Assembly: GCF_000281085.1 (NCBI RefSeq)
Contig: NZ_JH767531.1
Span: 22,017-86,016, forward strand
DNA: 64,000 bases
Origin: Catenovulum agarivorans YM01
Lineage (GTDB): Bacteria; Pseudomonadota; Gammaproteobacteria; Enterobacterales; Alteromonadaceae
Direction: 5' to 3'
Part shown: positions 1-9,271 of the stretch, piece by piece
How positions within the stretch are numbered: position 1 is the first letter of the stretch
Layout: each line of letters opens with the position of its first letter
Notes under the pieces: generated by a model
Database searches by the model: none
Told to the model about the DNA's origin: nothing
The model's input: only the letters and a program-made list of their open reading frames with translations
Made by a program: the position numbers and the translations under genes

Positions 1-1686
1 ACACCACCTTTAGGTTGGAATAGCTGGGACTATTTTGGAACCTCAATCACAGAACAACAAGCGTTAGCACAAGTTGATGCAATGGCCGAACACTTATTAC
101 CTGCCGGATATGATATTTTCACCATAGATATTCAATGGTATGAGCCAGGCGGTAATTCACACTATTACGATGCCAATGCGACTTTAACTATGGATCAATA
201 CGGCCGCTTAACTCCAGCGCTCAACCGTTTTCCGTCTGCAAAAGATAATATCGGATTTAAAACCATAGCTGACTATGTACATGCCAAAGGTATGCGTTTT
301 GGTATCCATATTATGCGAGGCATACCAAAACAAGCCGTGGATAAAAATTTACCGATTAAAGGTACAGAGTTTTTTGCTAAAGATATTGCTTTGCTTGATT
401 CGATTTGTCCGTGGAACCCAGATATGTATGGGGTTGATGCAACTAAAGCTGCAGGCCAAGCCTATTATGATTCCATCATACAAATGTATGCTGATTGGGG
501 CGTCGATTTTATAAAAGTTGATGATATTTCTCGCCCTTACGACAAAATACAAGAAGCTGAAATAGTTGCGATCCGCCAAGCAATTGATAAAACCGGCCGT
601 CCAATTGTTTTAAGTCTGTCACCTGGTGCGACACCAATAAGTGCAGGCGAGCATGTTCAGCAATATGCCAATATGTGGCGAATTACCGATGATTTTTGGG
701 ATCGATGGGGCGCATTGCGCGAAATGTTTGAACGTGTACATGCGTGGGAACCCTACCGTTCGAGTGGCGGCTGGCCTGATGCTGATATGTTACCTCTAGG
801 TTTAGTTGAATTTGGCCGCCCAACCAAATTTACCCACGACGAACAATATACGCTGATGAGTTTATGGAGCATAACGCGCTCTCCACTCATTTTTGGTGGC
901 GATATGACTCGTATGGACGAGTTTACTAAAGCTATCCTAACCAACCCTGAAGTATTAGCGGTTAACCAACACAGCATTAATAACCGCCAAGTTTCACGCA
1001 TCAATGACTTGATTGTCTGGACTGCAGATGAGCCAAATAGCCAAGATAAATACGTTGCGCTGTTTAATGCACAAAGCAAAAGTGACGGCCTAAAATTTGC
1101 TGATGCTGACTATGCAAGCCCAGTTATCGCTGGCTTGGGTAAATCACAGCAAATAGACGTTAATATTACAGGTGGCAAACAGCTGGTTTTGTTTGTGACA
1201 GATGCAGGAGACGGTTTTCACTTTGACCATGCCGCATGGGTTAACCCAACACTCTCTGGAGCCAAAGGGACATTAAGTTTACAAGGATTAAAATGGACAT
1301 ATGCAGATACGGGTTGGGGTGAGGTTCAATGGAATGCAACTGCCGAAAACAAACCTATAGTCGACGCGGGAAAGCCAGTAGTAGGTATAGGTACGCACGC
1401 AAATTCAACCATAATTTACGATATACCCGAAGGTTACGATACCTTTAGTGTTAAAGGTTTAACCACTAATTCAGGATCTGTGGTATTTGCCGTTTTAGTT
1501 GACCGTAGTAAACAAGGTATTGCCGATGTAAGCGATGTTTCGGTGAAGTTGAGCGATATTGGCATCAGTGGCAAAGCTCAGGTGCGCGACTTGTGGGCAC
1601 AACAAGATTTAGGTGAATTTACCGACACTTTTAGTCGACCCTTACCGTTACACGACGCTGGGCTGTACCGAATTTCACCACGCTAA
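1..1686 (+). CDS. GH27 alpha-galactosidase, 5' end outside window
   Basis: The reading frame is open from the first base, so the start and any signal peptide lie upstream; about 561 residues are visible. The fragment begins with TPPLGWNSWD, the classic first-strand motif of GH27. The nucleophile motif FIKVDD (fragment residues about 171-175) and the acid/base motif RITDDFWD (about 227-234) are intact, so a retaining alpha-galactosidase or related enzyme is well supported. The C-terminal part contains VTDAGDG followed by DHAAW, a pattern typical of NPCBM-type sugar-binding modules. It would cleave terminal alpha-galactose (or alpha-GalNAc) from glycans, probably outside the cytoplasm. It is the first gene of a run of glycoside hydrolases on this strand. 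Specificity within GH27 cannot be read from sequence. Confidence 0.92.
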   Translation, partial: TPPLGWNSWDYFGTSITEQQALAQVDAMAEHLLPAGYDIFTIDIQWYEPGGNSHYYDANATLTMDQYGRLTPALNRFPSAKDNIGFKTIADYVHAKGMRFGIHIMRGIPKQAVDKNLPIKGTEFFAKDIALLDSICPWNPDMYGVDATKAAGQAYYDSIIQMYADWGVDFIKVDDISRPYDKIQEAEIVAIRQAIDKTGRPIVLSLSPGATPISAGEHVQQYANMWRITDDFWDRWGALREMFERVHAWEPYRSSGGWPDADMLPLGLVEFGRPTKFTHDEQYTLMSLWSITRSPLIFGGDMTRMDEFTKAILTNPEVLAVNQHSINNRQVSRINDLIVWTADEPNSQDKYVALFNAQSKSDGLKFADADYASPVIAGLGKSQQIDVNITGGKQLVLFVTDAGDGFHFDHAAWVNPTLSGAKGTLSLQGLKWTYADTGWGEVQWNATAENKPIVDAGKPVVGIGTHANSTIIYDIPEGYDTFSVKGLTTNSGSVVFAVLVDRSKQGIADVSDVSVKLSDIGISGKAQVRDLWAQQDLGEFTDTFSRPLPLHDAGLYRISPR

Positions 1687-1721
1687 AGATGCAGATTTAA
1701 ACCTGTACTTTTTTTGAGCTA

Positions 1722-1755
1722 TTTTTACGGTTTTTATACAAACATCCGTTTTATT
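1722..1755 (+). promoter_or_regulatory. Predicted ECF sigma promoter P1
   Basis: TTTTACGG ends at 1730 and CGTT occupies 1747-1750, with exactly 16 bases between ACGG and CGTT. The same arrangement and spacing occurs at four other intergenic positions in this locus. CGT-type -10 elements are usual for ECF sigma factors. It lies about 75 bases before the start of the large multidomain hydrolase gene. Confidence 0.7.
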
Positions 1756-1758
1756 TAA

Positions 1759-1781
1759 CAGAGCCAAGTTGCTTGGCTCTG
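1759..1781 (+). terminator. Perfect 10-bp hairpin between GH27 gene and next gene
   Basis: CAGAGCCAAG (1759-1768) pairs perfectly with CTTGGCTCTG (1772-1781) around a 3-base loop. No T tract follows, so it may terminate the GH27 transcript poorly. If the promoter just upstream is real, the hairpin forms the extreme 5' end of the next mRNA and could act as a stabiliser. Confidence 0.5.
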
Positions 1782-1823
1782 AGCTATTTCGCCGTAACAC
1801 TAAACTTAAAAATAGGTATAAAT

Positions 1824-4800
1824 ATGCAAATAAAATGGCAAAGCTTACATCACAATTCCGATACACATACTCAAAAGCAGCCCAAGCACAGAATAATAAC
1901 CTGCGTTAAAAAGCCCTTGGTTATTTGTTGTAGTTTGTTGCTGGCTTCTCAAACACTCGCAAATGAACAAACCATAGTATTCGACACTCAAGCAAATGGT
2001 GAATATAAAGGCATAGATTTGTGGGGGTTAGACACAGCTTGGTTGTGGGATCTCAATGTTATTCGTGGGGTAAATTACACTGGCAAACAAAGAACGGATG
2101 TTATTCGCTTCTCTTTCACTGGTGACACACCTCTAACAGATAGCAATGGAGATGGGATAAATGATGAATTAACCGGTGAAGGTTTAACTGAATTTAATAC
2201 TCGAATGGCTTTGGTTGACACTTATACGGATGCACATACGCAATTGTATTTGAACACAGATACAGAAAACTGGACGTCTAACCCATATTTAGTCGGTGAT
2301 GGTGTTGATGCGGTCAAATGGGCAGAATTGATTGCCATTACCACTCGAAAAGCGCAGCAAGCAGGTCGGCAAGTCATTTCAGTTGCGCCTTTCAATGAAC
2401 CAGACCATGGTACTTGGCAAGGTGATGTAACACGCTTTGGTGATGTGGCGTGGCAATTGAGAAATAACCCAAATTTCCCAGAGTTTAACACTGGCGCAAG
2501 TAATCCCATTCGGCTGATGGGCGGTAATACACTCGACAATAGTAATGCTGCATCTTGGTACAACACGCTTAATGGCTGGGGATATTTAGAAGAAGGCAAT
2601 ACACATCAATTGGCTGGCAGTTTTGACGACTATGTCAGCTTTTATCAATCAGTCCAAGTAAATGGTGATACAGGCACCAATGATGAATTGCATAATGTTG
2701 CTGAAGCTATGATTGGCGCAGAATATGGGATGGACGTTGGTATTTGGTGGTACACAGCTGAACGCGCCCGCGCTGAATTTGTTAAAGCCAGCGATGGGGT
2801 GCGCCTTGCTTATGCAGAAAATCGATCAAACTGGACAGCCGCGTCAGTCTATCGTGCACCAGATGGCAAAATCCAAGCATTTGTTGGTGAATCAGAGCGC
2901 CAAGCAATTCCAATGACCTATAGGTTTTTATCCAAAGACCGCCCGGTGTTTTACGATGGGCATGGGCCTATGCATAGTTTTGAAATTACCACCACAGGTG
3001 ACACTGCTTATTGGACAGCCAATCACCATAACGCTGAACGTGTGGTTAATATTACTTGGGGTGACGATGTGCAGCCTGTTATTGATGGCCGCTATTACCT
3101 GATAAACCGCAGTACAAAATTGGCGATGCAAGTCGACAGTGGCGAAGTAAATATTGGTCAAGCAACACCAAGCAGCAGTAGTAATCAATATTGGGATGTA
3201 AATCCGACGCCAAACACTGTGGGTGGCGACTATAGTTATTTTTCAATTATCGACGTGCAAAATAATATGGCGCCATATGTTGATTGGGGCAATATGAGTG
3301 ATGGCGACAATATTGCTACCTCAACCTCAGTGTTAGATGCTAAATCTTTATGGTTCCTTGAATATGTGGAAGATGGATGGTTTAAAATCGGCAGCCGCTG
3401 GAGCGCACTGTATCTCACAGCTAATGGCGCAAATGTAGAACAACAAGCTGATTATGCAACACATGAACAACAATGGCGCTTAGTTCCTATTAGTGCCGAC
3501 CCGGCAGATTTCACCGCGCCTGCGCAACCAGCCAACTTAACAACTGCGGCTAATCCAGCCTCTGTGACTTTAAATTGGAATGCCAATACTGAAAGTGATC
3601 TGTCTGGTTACCATATTCTAAGATCCGTTACATTTGGCGGCCCATATGAAATCATCGCCAGAAATGTCACGGCTAATGCGTATACAGATAATACGGCTAA
3701 CCAAACTAGCCCTTATTACTATGTGATTGAAGCAGTCGACAACTCACTAAATCGCTCTGCCCGCTCAGCTCAAGTATCTGCAACACCTACGGGTAACGCT
3801 GGACTCATCGCCCACTATACACTGCAAAATAATACGTTAGATGGAACGGTTAATAATAATGATGCTGTACTCACAGGCGCAGCACAATTTGTTAATTGGG
3901 GCGCTGGTGAAAGTGCATTGAATCTCAGAGGTGGCCATGTAAATTTACCTGCGGGTATAGTTAATCACCCACAAATCACCCTAGCTACTTGGGTTTATTG
4001 GCAAGGAAATACTCAATGGCAAAGAATATTTGATTTTGGCAATGGCACACAAGACTACCTATTTTTAACACCAAAAGGTGGTGATGGAAACATGCAATTT
4101 CAAATGTTACACAACGGCGTGTTAGATACCTTATATGCACCTGAGTTGACAACAAATCAGTGGGTTCATGTTGCTGTTGTTGTCGCTAACGGTAATGCCG
4201 AACTATATGTAGATGGTACTTTGGCGGCGTCTATGTCAACCAGCATCCAACCGACAGACATTAATCCGTTAGTTAACTTTATTGGAAAGAGTCAATTTGC
4301 TGATCCTGCTATGCAAGGACTAATTGACGACTTTAGAATATATAACAAACCTTTAAACGCGACAGAAATTGCCGCATTGGCAACGTCAGCACCGAGCGAT
4401 CCTTATGCGCCAGTACCTGTGACCCTGATTAATGGTGATTTCGAAGCGGGTATCGACACTCGTTGGAATTTTACAGGTTTTGATTCGCCGGCTGACGTGC
4501 CTGGATGGACAGATTATGGCACCAACTCAGATTCTGGGGTTGAGCCTAGTGATGCTTGGTGGGGAACTTATCAAAATAGTTATTCAGGTTTTATGCAACC
4601 GGGGGACGCTGGCGCATATTTATTGAGTGACTATACCATCAAGGCTGGTGATGTATTTAATATCGGCTTTGTTGGCAAAAGTTGGGATGGCGCTTCTCAA
4701 TGGAGCGCGACACTCTACTTTGATACACCAGCCAATGTAATTGGTACTTATGTACAAGACGTCAACGGCAGTTGGCTTGCGTACGATACCAATATCACGG

Positions 4801-4907
4801 CAACGGCTGCGTCTGTTGGTGGCAAATTGGGTGTATTATTTGTCAATTCTGGTAGTGGTTTTGCCAATATCGACAATGTTGCTGTAACGGTCAGCTCAAA
4901 CAACTAA
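1824..4907 (+). CDS. Multidomain secreted glycoside hydrolase (clan GH-A type, family unassigned)
   Basis: I chose the ATG at 1824 because an AGG precedes it and an upstream TTG at 1773 lies inside a hairpin; this gives 1027 residues. A long basic n-region (about 30 residues) precedes a hydrophobic stretch and a likely cleavage after TLA (about 46). The catalytic region shows APFNEPD, with E192 in the NEP motif typical of the clan GH-A acid/base, and IGAEYGMD with E300 as possible nucleophile. Behind it come a ricin-like trefoil (about 420-560, YYLINRSTKLAM), a fibronectin type III domain (about 565-657), a LamG/concanavalin-like domain (about 661-854) and a C-terminal beta-sandwich (about 865-1026, starting LINGDFEAG). 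I cannot assign a GH family. A predicted ECF promoter precedes it, so it probably acts with the neighbouring galactan enzymes. Confidence 0.75.
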   Translation: MQIKWQSLHHNSDTHTQKQPKHRIITCVKKPLVICCSLLLASQTLANEQTIVFDTQANGEYKGIDLWGLDTAWLWDLNVIRGVNYTGKQRTDVIRFSFTGDTPLTDSNGDGINDELTGEGLTEFNTRMALVDTYTDAHTQLYLNTDTENWTSNPYLVGDGVDAVKWAELIAITTRKAQQAGRQVISVAPFNEPDHGTWQGDVTRFGDVAWQLRNNPNFPEFNTGASNPIRLMGGNTLDNSNAASWYNTLNGWGYLEEGNTHQLAGSFDDYVSFYQSVQVNGDTGTNDELHNVAEAMIGAEYGMDVGIWWYTAERARAEFVKASDGVRLAYAENRSNWTAASVYRAPDGKIQAFVGESERQAIPMTYRFLSKDRPVFYDGHGPMHSFEITTTGDTAYWTANHHNAERVVNITWGDDVQPVIDGRYYLINRSTKLAMQVDSGEVNIGQATPSSSSNQYWDVNPTPNTVGGDYSYFSIIDVQNNMAPYVDWGNMSDGDNIATSTSVLDAKSLWFLEYVEDGWFKIGSRWSALYLTANGANVEQQADYATHEQQWRLVPISADPADFTAPAQPANLTTAANPASVTLNWNANTESDLSGYHILRSVTFGGPYEIIARNVTANAYTDNTANQTSPYYYVIEAVDNSLNRSARSAQVSATPTGNAGLIAHYTLQNNTLDGTVNNNDAVLTGAAQFVNWGAGESALNLRGGHVNLPAGIVNHPQITLATWVYWQGNTQWQRIFDFGNGTQDYLFLTPKGGDGNMQFQMLHNGVLDTLYAPELTTNQWVHVAVVVANGNAELYVDGTLAASMSTSIQPTDINPLVNFIGKSQFADPAMQGLIDDFRIYNKPLNATEIAALATSAPSDPYAPVPVTLINGDFEAGIDTRWNFTGFDSPADVPGWTDYGTNSDSGVEPSDAWWGTYQNSYSGFMQPGDAGAYLLSDYTIKAGDVFNIGFVGKSWDGASQWSATLYFDTPANVIGTYVQDVNGSWLAYDTNITATAASVGGKLGVLFVNSGSGFANIDNVAVTVSSNN

Positions 4908-4928
4908 ACAGGCTTTTACATAAGCACT

Positions 4929-4976
4929 AAGGCGTTGAGCTGTGAACTGACAATTAATTTTACGGTTCAGCGCCTT
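4929..4976 (+). terminator. Hairpin after multidomain hydrolase gene
   Basis: AAGGCGTTGAGC (4929-4940) and GTTCAGCGCCTT (4965-4976) form a 12-bp stem with two G-T wobbles and a 24-base loop. The right arm overlaps the -35 part of the next predicted promoter, so terminator and promoter share bases. Confidence 0.45.
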
Positions 4977-4989
4977 AACTTCGTTATAT
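4958..4989 (+). promoter_or_regulatory. Predicted ECF sigma promoter P2
   Basis: TTTTACGG (4958-4965) and CGTT (4982-4985) are separated by exactly 16 bases, as at the other four sites. It lies about 50 bases upstream of the GH43-like lipoprotein gene at 5039. Confidence 0.68.
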
Positions 4990-5038
4990 AACTATTATCA
5001 CCCTGAATTAAATTAACAATCACAAGAGAATAATATTT

Positions 5039-6094
5039 ATGAAAAAACTGATACTTGCAATGTTGATAGGCTCAAGCTGCTTGACGCTTGGCTGTGCGCA
5101 AACAGAATCTAACCTAGCGGCTGTGACCGCCTCTGAGCAACAACAAGAAGTTGGCGGGTATTTATTTGCAACCTTTCGTGGCGAAGCAACACCTATGACA
5201 GAACAAGTCTATTTTATGCTGAGCCAAGACGGTAAAAACTGGCAAGCACTTAATGACTCAGATCCTGTGCTAGTCAGTCAATTGGGCGATAAAGGTGTTA
5301 GAGACCCATTTTTAATTCGCTCTCCAGACAATGATAAATTTTTCTTAATTGCAACCGACTTGTCCATCAATCTAACAAACCATGATTGGGGTCGTGCATC
5401 TACCAACGCGAGCCAGTCTTTGATGGTATGGGAGTCAACCGACTTAGTAAATTGGTCTGAGCCGCGTTTAGTTAAAGTAGCGCCTGACAATGCAGGTTGT
5501 GTTTGGGCACCAGAAGCAATTTGGGATGAGGAAAAACAGGCTTATATGGCTTTTTGGGCTTCGCAAACCGCAGATGATAATTTTTCCAAGTTTCGCATTT
5601 GGGCTGCACACACCAAAGATTTTAAAACCTTTAGCGAACCATTCGTCTACATAGAGAAACCAACCACAGTTATAGACACAACCATAGTGCGTGAAAATGG
5701 CAGTTATTATCGATTTACCAAAGATGAAAAACACAAAGCCATTACTATGGAAAAAAGCGACAAGCTTATGTCTGGCTGGCAAGATGTGAGTAATTTTTCA
5801 TTAGCCAAATTAAAAGGATATGAAGGTCCGGCGGCGTTTACCTATCAAAAAGCACAAGACGGACAATCTGACAAATGGACCCTGTTACTGGATTATTATA
5901 GCCAAGCTAAAGGTTATCAAATATTTGAAACCGACAATCTTGCATCCGGCCAATTTACCCCGGGTGAAGCAATGACTTTCCCGTTCCATCCTGTACGTCA
6001 TGGCACAGTATTAAGTTTAAGCAAAACTGAATTTGCTCGACTAAAACAAGCAAACAACAAAGCTGTATTTACCGTTGGTAATAAAGCGCTATAA
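5039..6094 (+). CDS. GH43-like five-bladed propeller lipoprotein
   Basis: The 351-residue product begins with a lipoprotein signal (lipobox LTLGC, Cys19), so it is probably anchored in a membrane facing the periplasm or the outside. The GH43-type catalytic trio is visible: VRDP (D89, base), VIDTTI (D213, pKa modulator) and YEGPAA (E262, acid). WAPEAIWD is also typical of beta-propeller hydrolases. GH43 enzymes usually remove arabinose, xylose or galactose from side chains or ends of polysaccharides; the exact substrate here is not readable. The gene has its own predicted ECF promoter and ends opposite the convergent TonB receptor gene. The start ATG is preceded by AGAG at a workable distance. 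Confidence 0.8.
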   Translation: MKKLILAMLIGSSCLTLGCAQTESNLAAVTASEQQQEVGGYLFATFRGEATPMTEQVYFMLSQDGKNWQALNDSDPVLVSQLGDKGVRDPFLIRSPDNDKFFLIATDLSINLTNHDWGRASTNASQSLMVWESTDLVNWSEPRLVKVAPDNAGCVWAPEAIWDEEKQAYMAFWASQTADDNFSKFRIWAAHTKDFKTFSEPFVYIEKPTTVIDTTIVRENGSYYRFTKDEKHKAITMEKSDKLMSGWQDVSNFSLAKLKGYEGPAAFTYQKAQDGQSDKWTLLLDYYSQAKGYQIFETDNLASGQFTPGEAMTFPFHPVRHGTVLSLSKTEFARLKQANNKAVFTVGNKAL

Positions 6095-6109
6095 CATATA
6101 GAACAACCG

Positions 6110-6141
6110 AGTTACTTGGCAGATGTTTGCTGCAAGTAACT
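6110..6141. terminator. Bidirectional hairpin between convergent genes
   Basis: AGTTACTT followed by GGCAG pairs with CTGCAAGTAACT with one bulged base, in the 53-base gap between the convergent GH43-like and TonB-receptor genes. It could stop transcription from both sides. T tracts are weak. Confidence 0.45.
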
Positions 6142-6147
6142 TGGGTG

Positions 6148-9100
6148 TTAGTAGTTAAACCTCAGACCTATACCAAAATAACGCCCTTCATCGCGCACAT
6201 CCTGCGGATAACGTTTATCCAAATCATATTGGGTATAATTTTTAAACGGCTCAGCCAACAAATTAATCACATCTGCGTAAATACTAATGTGTTCACTCAT
6301 TTGATAATTGAGTGAAAAATCGAGTCTTGAACGGGCTTGAGTTTTATTGCCAATAAACCCAGTTGATTGTGCACTTGTGTTATACCAATTAATCCATGAA
6401 GAACGGGTGTTATAAGATAATCTTGCGCCCCATTTTGCCAATTCATAAAACAGCGAAAAGTTATAAGTCCACTTGGATAATTCAGGTAAATTTACATAGG
6501 CGTCATTGCCTTGATTACTGGTGCCATCTAAATAAGTTGCGTTCGCACTCATCCCTAGTCCTTGCCAATTACCGGGTAAAAAATCAAAAAGCATTTGTGT
6601 ATTTAACTCAGTACCATATATTTTGCCTCTACCACTATTACTTGGTTGCATTAGGCTGATGGTGCCGTATTGCTCATCTTCGATAACTGTGTTGCCTGTA
6701 CTAATAAAACCTTGGATATTTCGTTGAAACAGTGCGGCGCTGATATAGCCTAACTCAGCAAAATAATACTCTAAGCTCAGATCATAATTTTTGGAGCTAA
6801 CAGGTTTAAGTTGATAATTGCCACCACTGCCAAGTGCATCTATGGTGCTGCTGTCTTGGTCTGGTTGAGTATTAATGATTTGAGTAATTTCAAAACTGGC
6901 GTTTAAGTCTGCAAAATAAGGACGGGTAAAGGTTTTTGCATAACTGAATCTTAACAATAAATCGTCGGTTAAATTCATTTTTATATTTAGGCTAGGCAAC
7001 CATTTCTCATTCGACTGCTCACCGAGTAACTGAGATATTTGCGCAACTTGATTTAACCTATCTACCTTGTTGCCATATGATTGAGTTGAAGTTTGCGTGG
7101 CTCTTAAACCTAGTACTGAGTCTATACCTACTCCTTTGTACTCAATATAGCTGTGTAGCTGAGCATAAGCTGCATAACTGCTTTCATCTATCAAAAAATA
7201 GCTCGCTGGATTAACCGCAACTTTTGCTTGTTGCCAATTATTGGCTTGGTTCTCAGCCCACTGCCACTCAACTCCACGCTGGGCAAGTTGTAATAAACCT
7301 TGCTCGGCAAAATTGGCTAAAGCAACATGATTATCTGCAATACTGCTTCTGCTCGGTGCCAGATAATTAACAAATTTTTGTTGCGAGCTGCGCACCGGAT
7401 CTTCAGTTAGTTGCATATCAAGAAAATTAATATCTGTTACCGGAATATCCAAGTCTAACAACCAAGCATAACGAGCACCCTCTTTGCGTTGAGAACTGCG
7501 ATCTGTATAACGAATGCCAGCTTTAATGGTATGCAACCAATCTAAGCTGGTGGTATAGGCGATATCTGTTCGCCATTGCACACCATTGCCATACAACTCG
7601 TTTATTGCTTCGTAATAACCACGTACCTGATATAGATTAACTTCGTTGGCGTTAAAGTCGGTTAAATTAAATGCTGCACTACCATCAACAAAAAAATCCG
7701 CATCTACAGTAATTGGACTATTAATAGCTGTATCAAAACTCCAAACATAGTCACTGTAGCTAGTATCTGTATAAGCTAAATCGGTTGAAACCTTCCAACC
7801 ATTGTTCCGCCAGGTTCCACCTACGGCATATTGGTAGGTATTGGTTTGTGCATCTGCTGTCAGCCTATATATCCAAGGTGAACGACCGCCTGTTTTAGTT
7901 AAACTCACAGCTTGATTTTGTTGATTAAGCACAACATTTTTCAACACAGGTTGGCCATATTCAGGATCTGAATCCGTTAAAAATACATTAAAATTGTCTG
8001 TGTATCTTTCGCTGCGATATCCTTGGTAGATGGCATCAAAATATATCTCAAAATTATCATCTACACGCCATTGCAGCGTTGAGTTGAACGATGGCCGCCA
8101 ACGTTTTCCTCCAGCGTTATACAAACCAACAGAGGCTGGCAAGGTAAAACCACCTTGAGCATATTGTGCAGGTTCAATACTCCAAAAATCTTCTGCTGTT
8201 GGAAACCAAGTAGCATTGTAGCGAGTTCCATTGTAATACTCAGACGCGGCGTAAGTTGCATTAAACAACACGCCTACTTCACCAACTGAGCTATTCCATC
8301 TGTTTGCATATAGTAGATGGCCGTTAGGTGAACTTTTTTGACTTTGGTCGTTGTAAGCAAGGTGCAGCCCACCAGCAATTTTTTGTTGGTCAAAATCAAA
8401 TGGGCGGCGAGTGGTAACGTTAATTAACCCAGCAAGCCCAGGCTCGATAATTTCCGCTGTCGCTGATTTATATATCTCAATTCCAGCAAGTGCTTGTGAG
8501 GGAAAATCTTGTAAACTTGCTACACGCTGCTCAGCAGTAAAAAACTCCCGGCCGTTATAAGTGGTGACAAAATTTGGCAAACCGCGAATCAGCACTCGAT
8601 TAACTTCGTCTTCATAGCGAAACACTTGTACCCCCGTTAAACGCGCTATGCTTTCGGCTGCGGTAATGTCGGGCAATTTGCCAATATCTTCAGCGACTAC
8701 GACATCAAGTATAGAGTCAGCATGACGTTTAATATCTTGAGCTTTGTACAAACTTCGTCGTAAGCCGTCTACCCGAATCACCTCAGTGGCAACAGTTGCT
8801 TTAGTTTCTTCATTGGTTGAAAGAGGCTCAGAAACCTCTGGAGCGGATACCTGCACTTGCACTGGCAATATTTGAATACCACTTGGGGTAAAGCTTGCTG
8901 TTAATCCGCTGTCTAACAGTACATAGTGCAAAGCTTCAGCTAAGGTGAAGTGTCCGTACAAGGCATTGGCTTGTAGCGCACTTGCCTGTTCGTACGAAAA
9001 GGTAAAAATAGAGTCGGTTTGGCGAGCAAGTTTATTCAGCACTGTCGCAGCATCAGCTCGCGCAATATTTAAATAATAAACTTGCTCTACTTTACTTGAG

Positions 9101-9201
9101 TGGGTGTTTTGTTTTGCAGACGCTGTCGCGCTAAGCCAACTGCAGCAACAGAGTAAAAACACACCAAACCTGATCATTTCAACAACTTTAAATACACACA
9201 T
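6148..9201 (-). CDS. TonB-dependent receptor with N-terminal STN signalling domain
   Basis: This 1017-residue outer-membrane receptor has a signal peptide (second Met at 9177 also possible; neither start has a clear ribosome site). Residues about 38-105 form a secretin/TonB short N-terminal (STN) domain, seen in FecA-type transducers that talk to a FecR anti-sigma factor. A TonB-dependent plug follows (about 150-260; VRGLPNF-like ring, GLINVTTRRP), then a long beta-barrel ending in an aromatic residue (RFNY). The barrel resembles the large glycan receptors of Alteromonadales. It would import oligosaccharides released by the surrounding hydrolases and signal their presence. The gene follows the FecR gene by 70 bases and probably shares its operon. 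Confidence 0.92.
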   Translation of the reverse strand: MCVFKVVEMIRFGVFLLCCCSWLSATASAKQNTHSSKVEQVYYLNIARADAATVLNKLARQTDSIFTFSYEQASALQANALYGHFTLAEALHYVLLDSGLTASFTPSGIQILPVQVQVSAPEVSEPLSTNEETKATVATEVIRVDGLRRSLYKAQDIKRHADSILDVVVAEDIGKLPDITAAESIARLTGVQVFRYEDEVNRVLIRGLPNFVTTYNGREFFTAEQRVASLQDFPSQALAGIEIYKSATAEIIEPGLAGLINVTTRRPFDFDQQKIAGGLHLAYNDQSQKSSPNGHLLYANRWNSSVGEVGVLFNATYAASEYYNGTRYNATWFPTAEDFWSIEPAQYAQGGFTLPASVGLYNAGGKRWRPSFNSTLQWRVDDNFEIYFDAIYQGYRSERYTDNFNVFLTDSDPEYGQPVLKNVVLNQQNQAVSLTKTGGRSPWIYRLTADAQTNTYQYAVGGTWRNNGWKVSTDLAYTDTSYSDYVWSFDTAINSPITVDADFFVDGSAAFNLTDFNANEVNLYQVRGYYEAINELYGNGVQWRTDIAYTTSLDWLHTIKAGIRYTDRSSQRKEGARYAWLLDLDIPVTDINFLDMQLTEDPVRSSQQKFVNYLAPSRSSIADNHVALANFAEQGLLQLAQRGVEWQWAENQANNWQQAKVAVNPASYFLIDESSYAAYAQLHSYIEYKGVGIDSVLGLRATQTSTQSYGNKVDRLNQVAQISQLLGEQSNEKWLPSLNIKMNLTDDLLLRFSYAKTFTRPYFADLNASFEITQIINTQPDQDSSTIDALGSGGNYQLKPVSSKNYDLSLEYYFAELGYISAALFQRNIQGFISTGNTVIEDEQYGTISLMQPSNSGRGKIYGTELNTQMLFDFLPGNWQGLGMSANATYLDGTSNQGNDAYVNLPELSKWTYNFSLFYELAKWGARLSYNTRSSWINWYNTSAQSTGFIGNKTQARSRLDFSLNYQMSEHISIYADVINLLAEPFKNYTQYDLDKRYPQDVRDEGRYFGIGLRFNY

Positions 9202-9271
9202 TTAACAAATAATATACCCAAAACAGTTGAAACATGCACCTAGTGATAAACAGTCGCAAGTCAAAAATGGG

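Noticed and set aside
753-1079. 108-codon open frame on the minus strand within the GH27 gene
   Set aside because: It is antisense to a clearly coding region with intact catalytic motifs and has no recognisable features.
1773-1823. TTG start for the multidomain hydrolase
   Set aside because: It lies within a perfect hairpin and would add residues before an already complete signal peptide; the ATG at 1824 is better.
2222-2599. 125-codon open frame on the minus strand
   Set aside because: It is a shadow of the large multidomain hydrolase, whose NEP motif lies in the same stretch.
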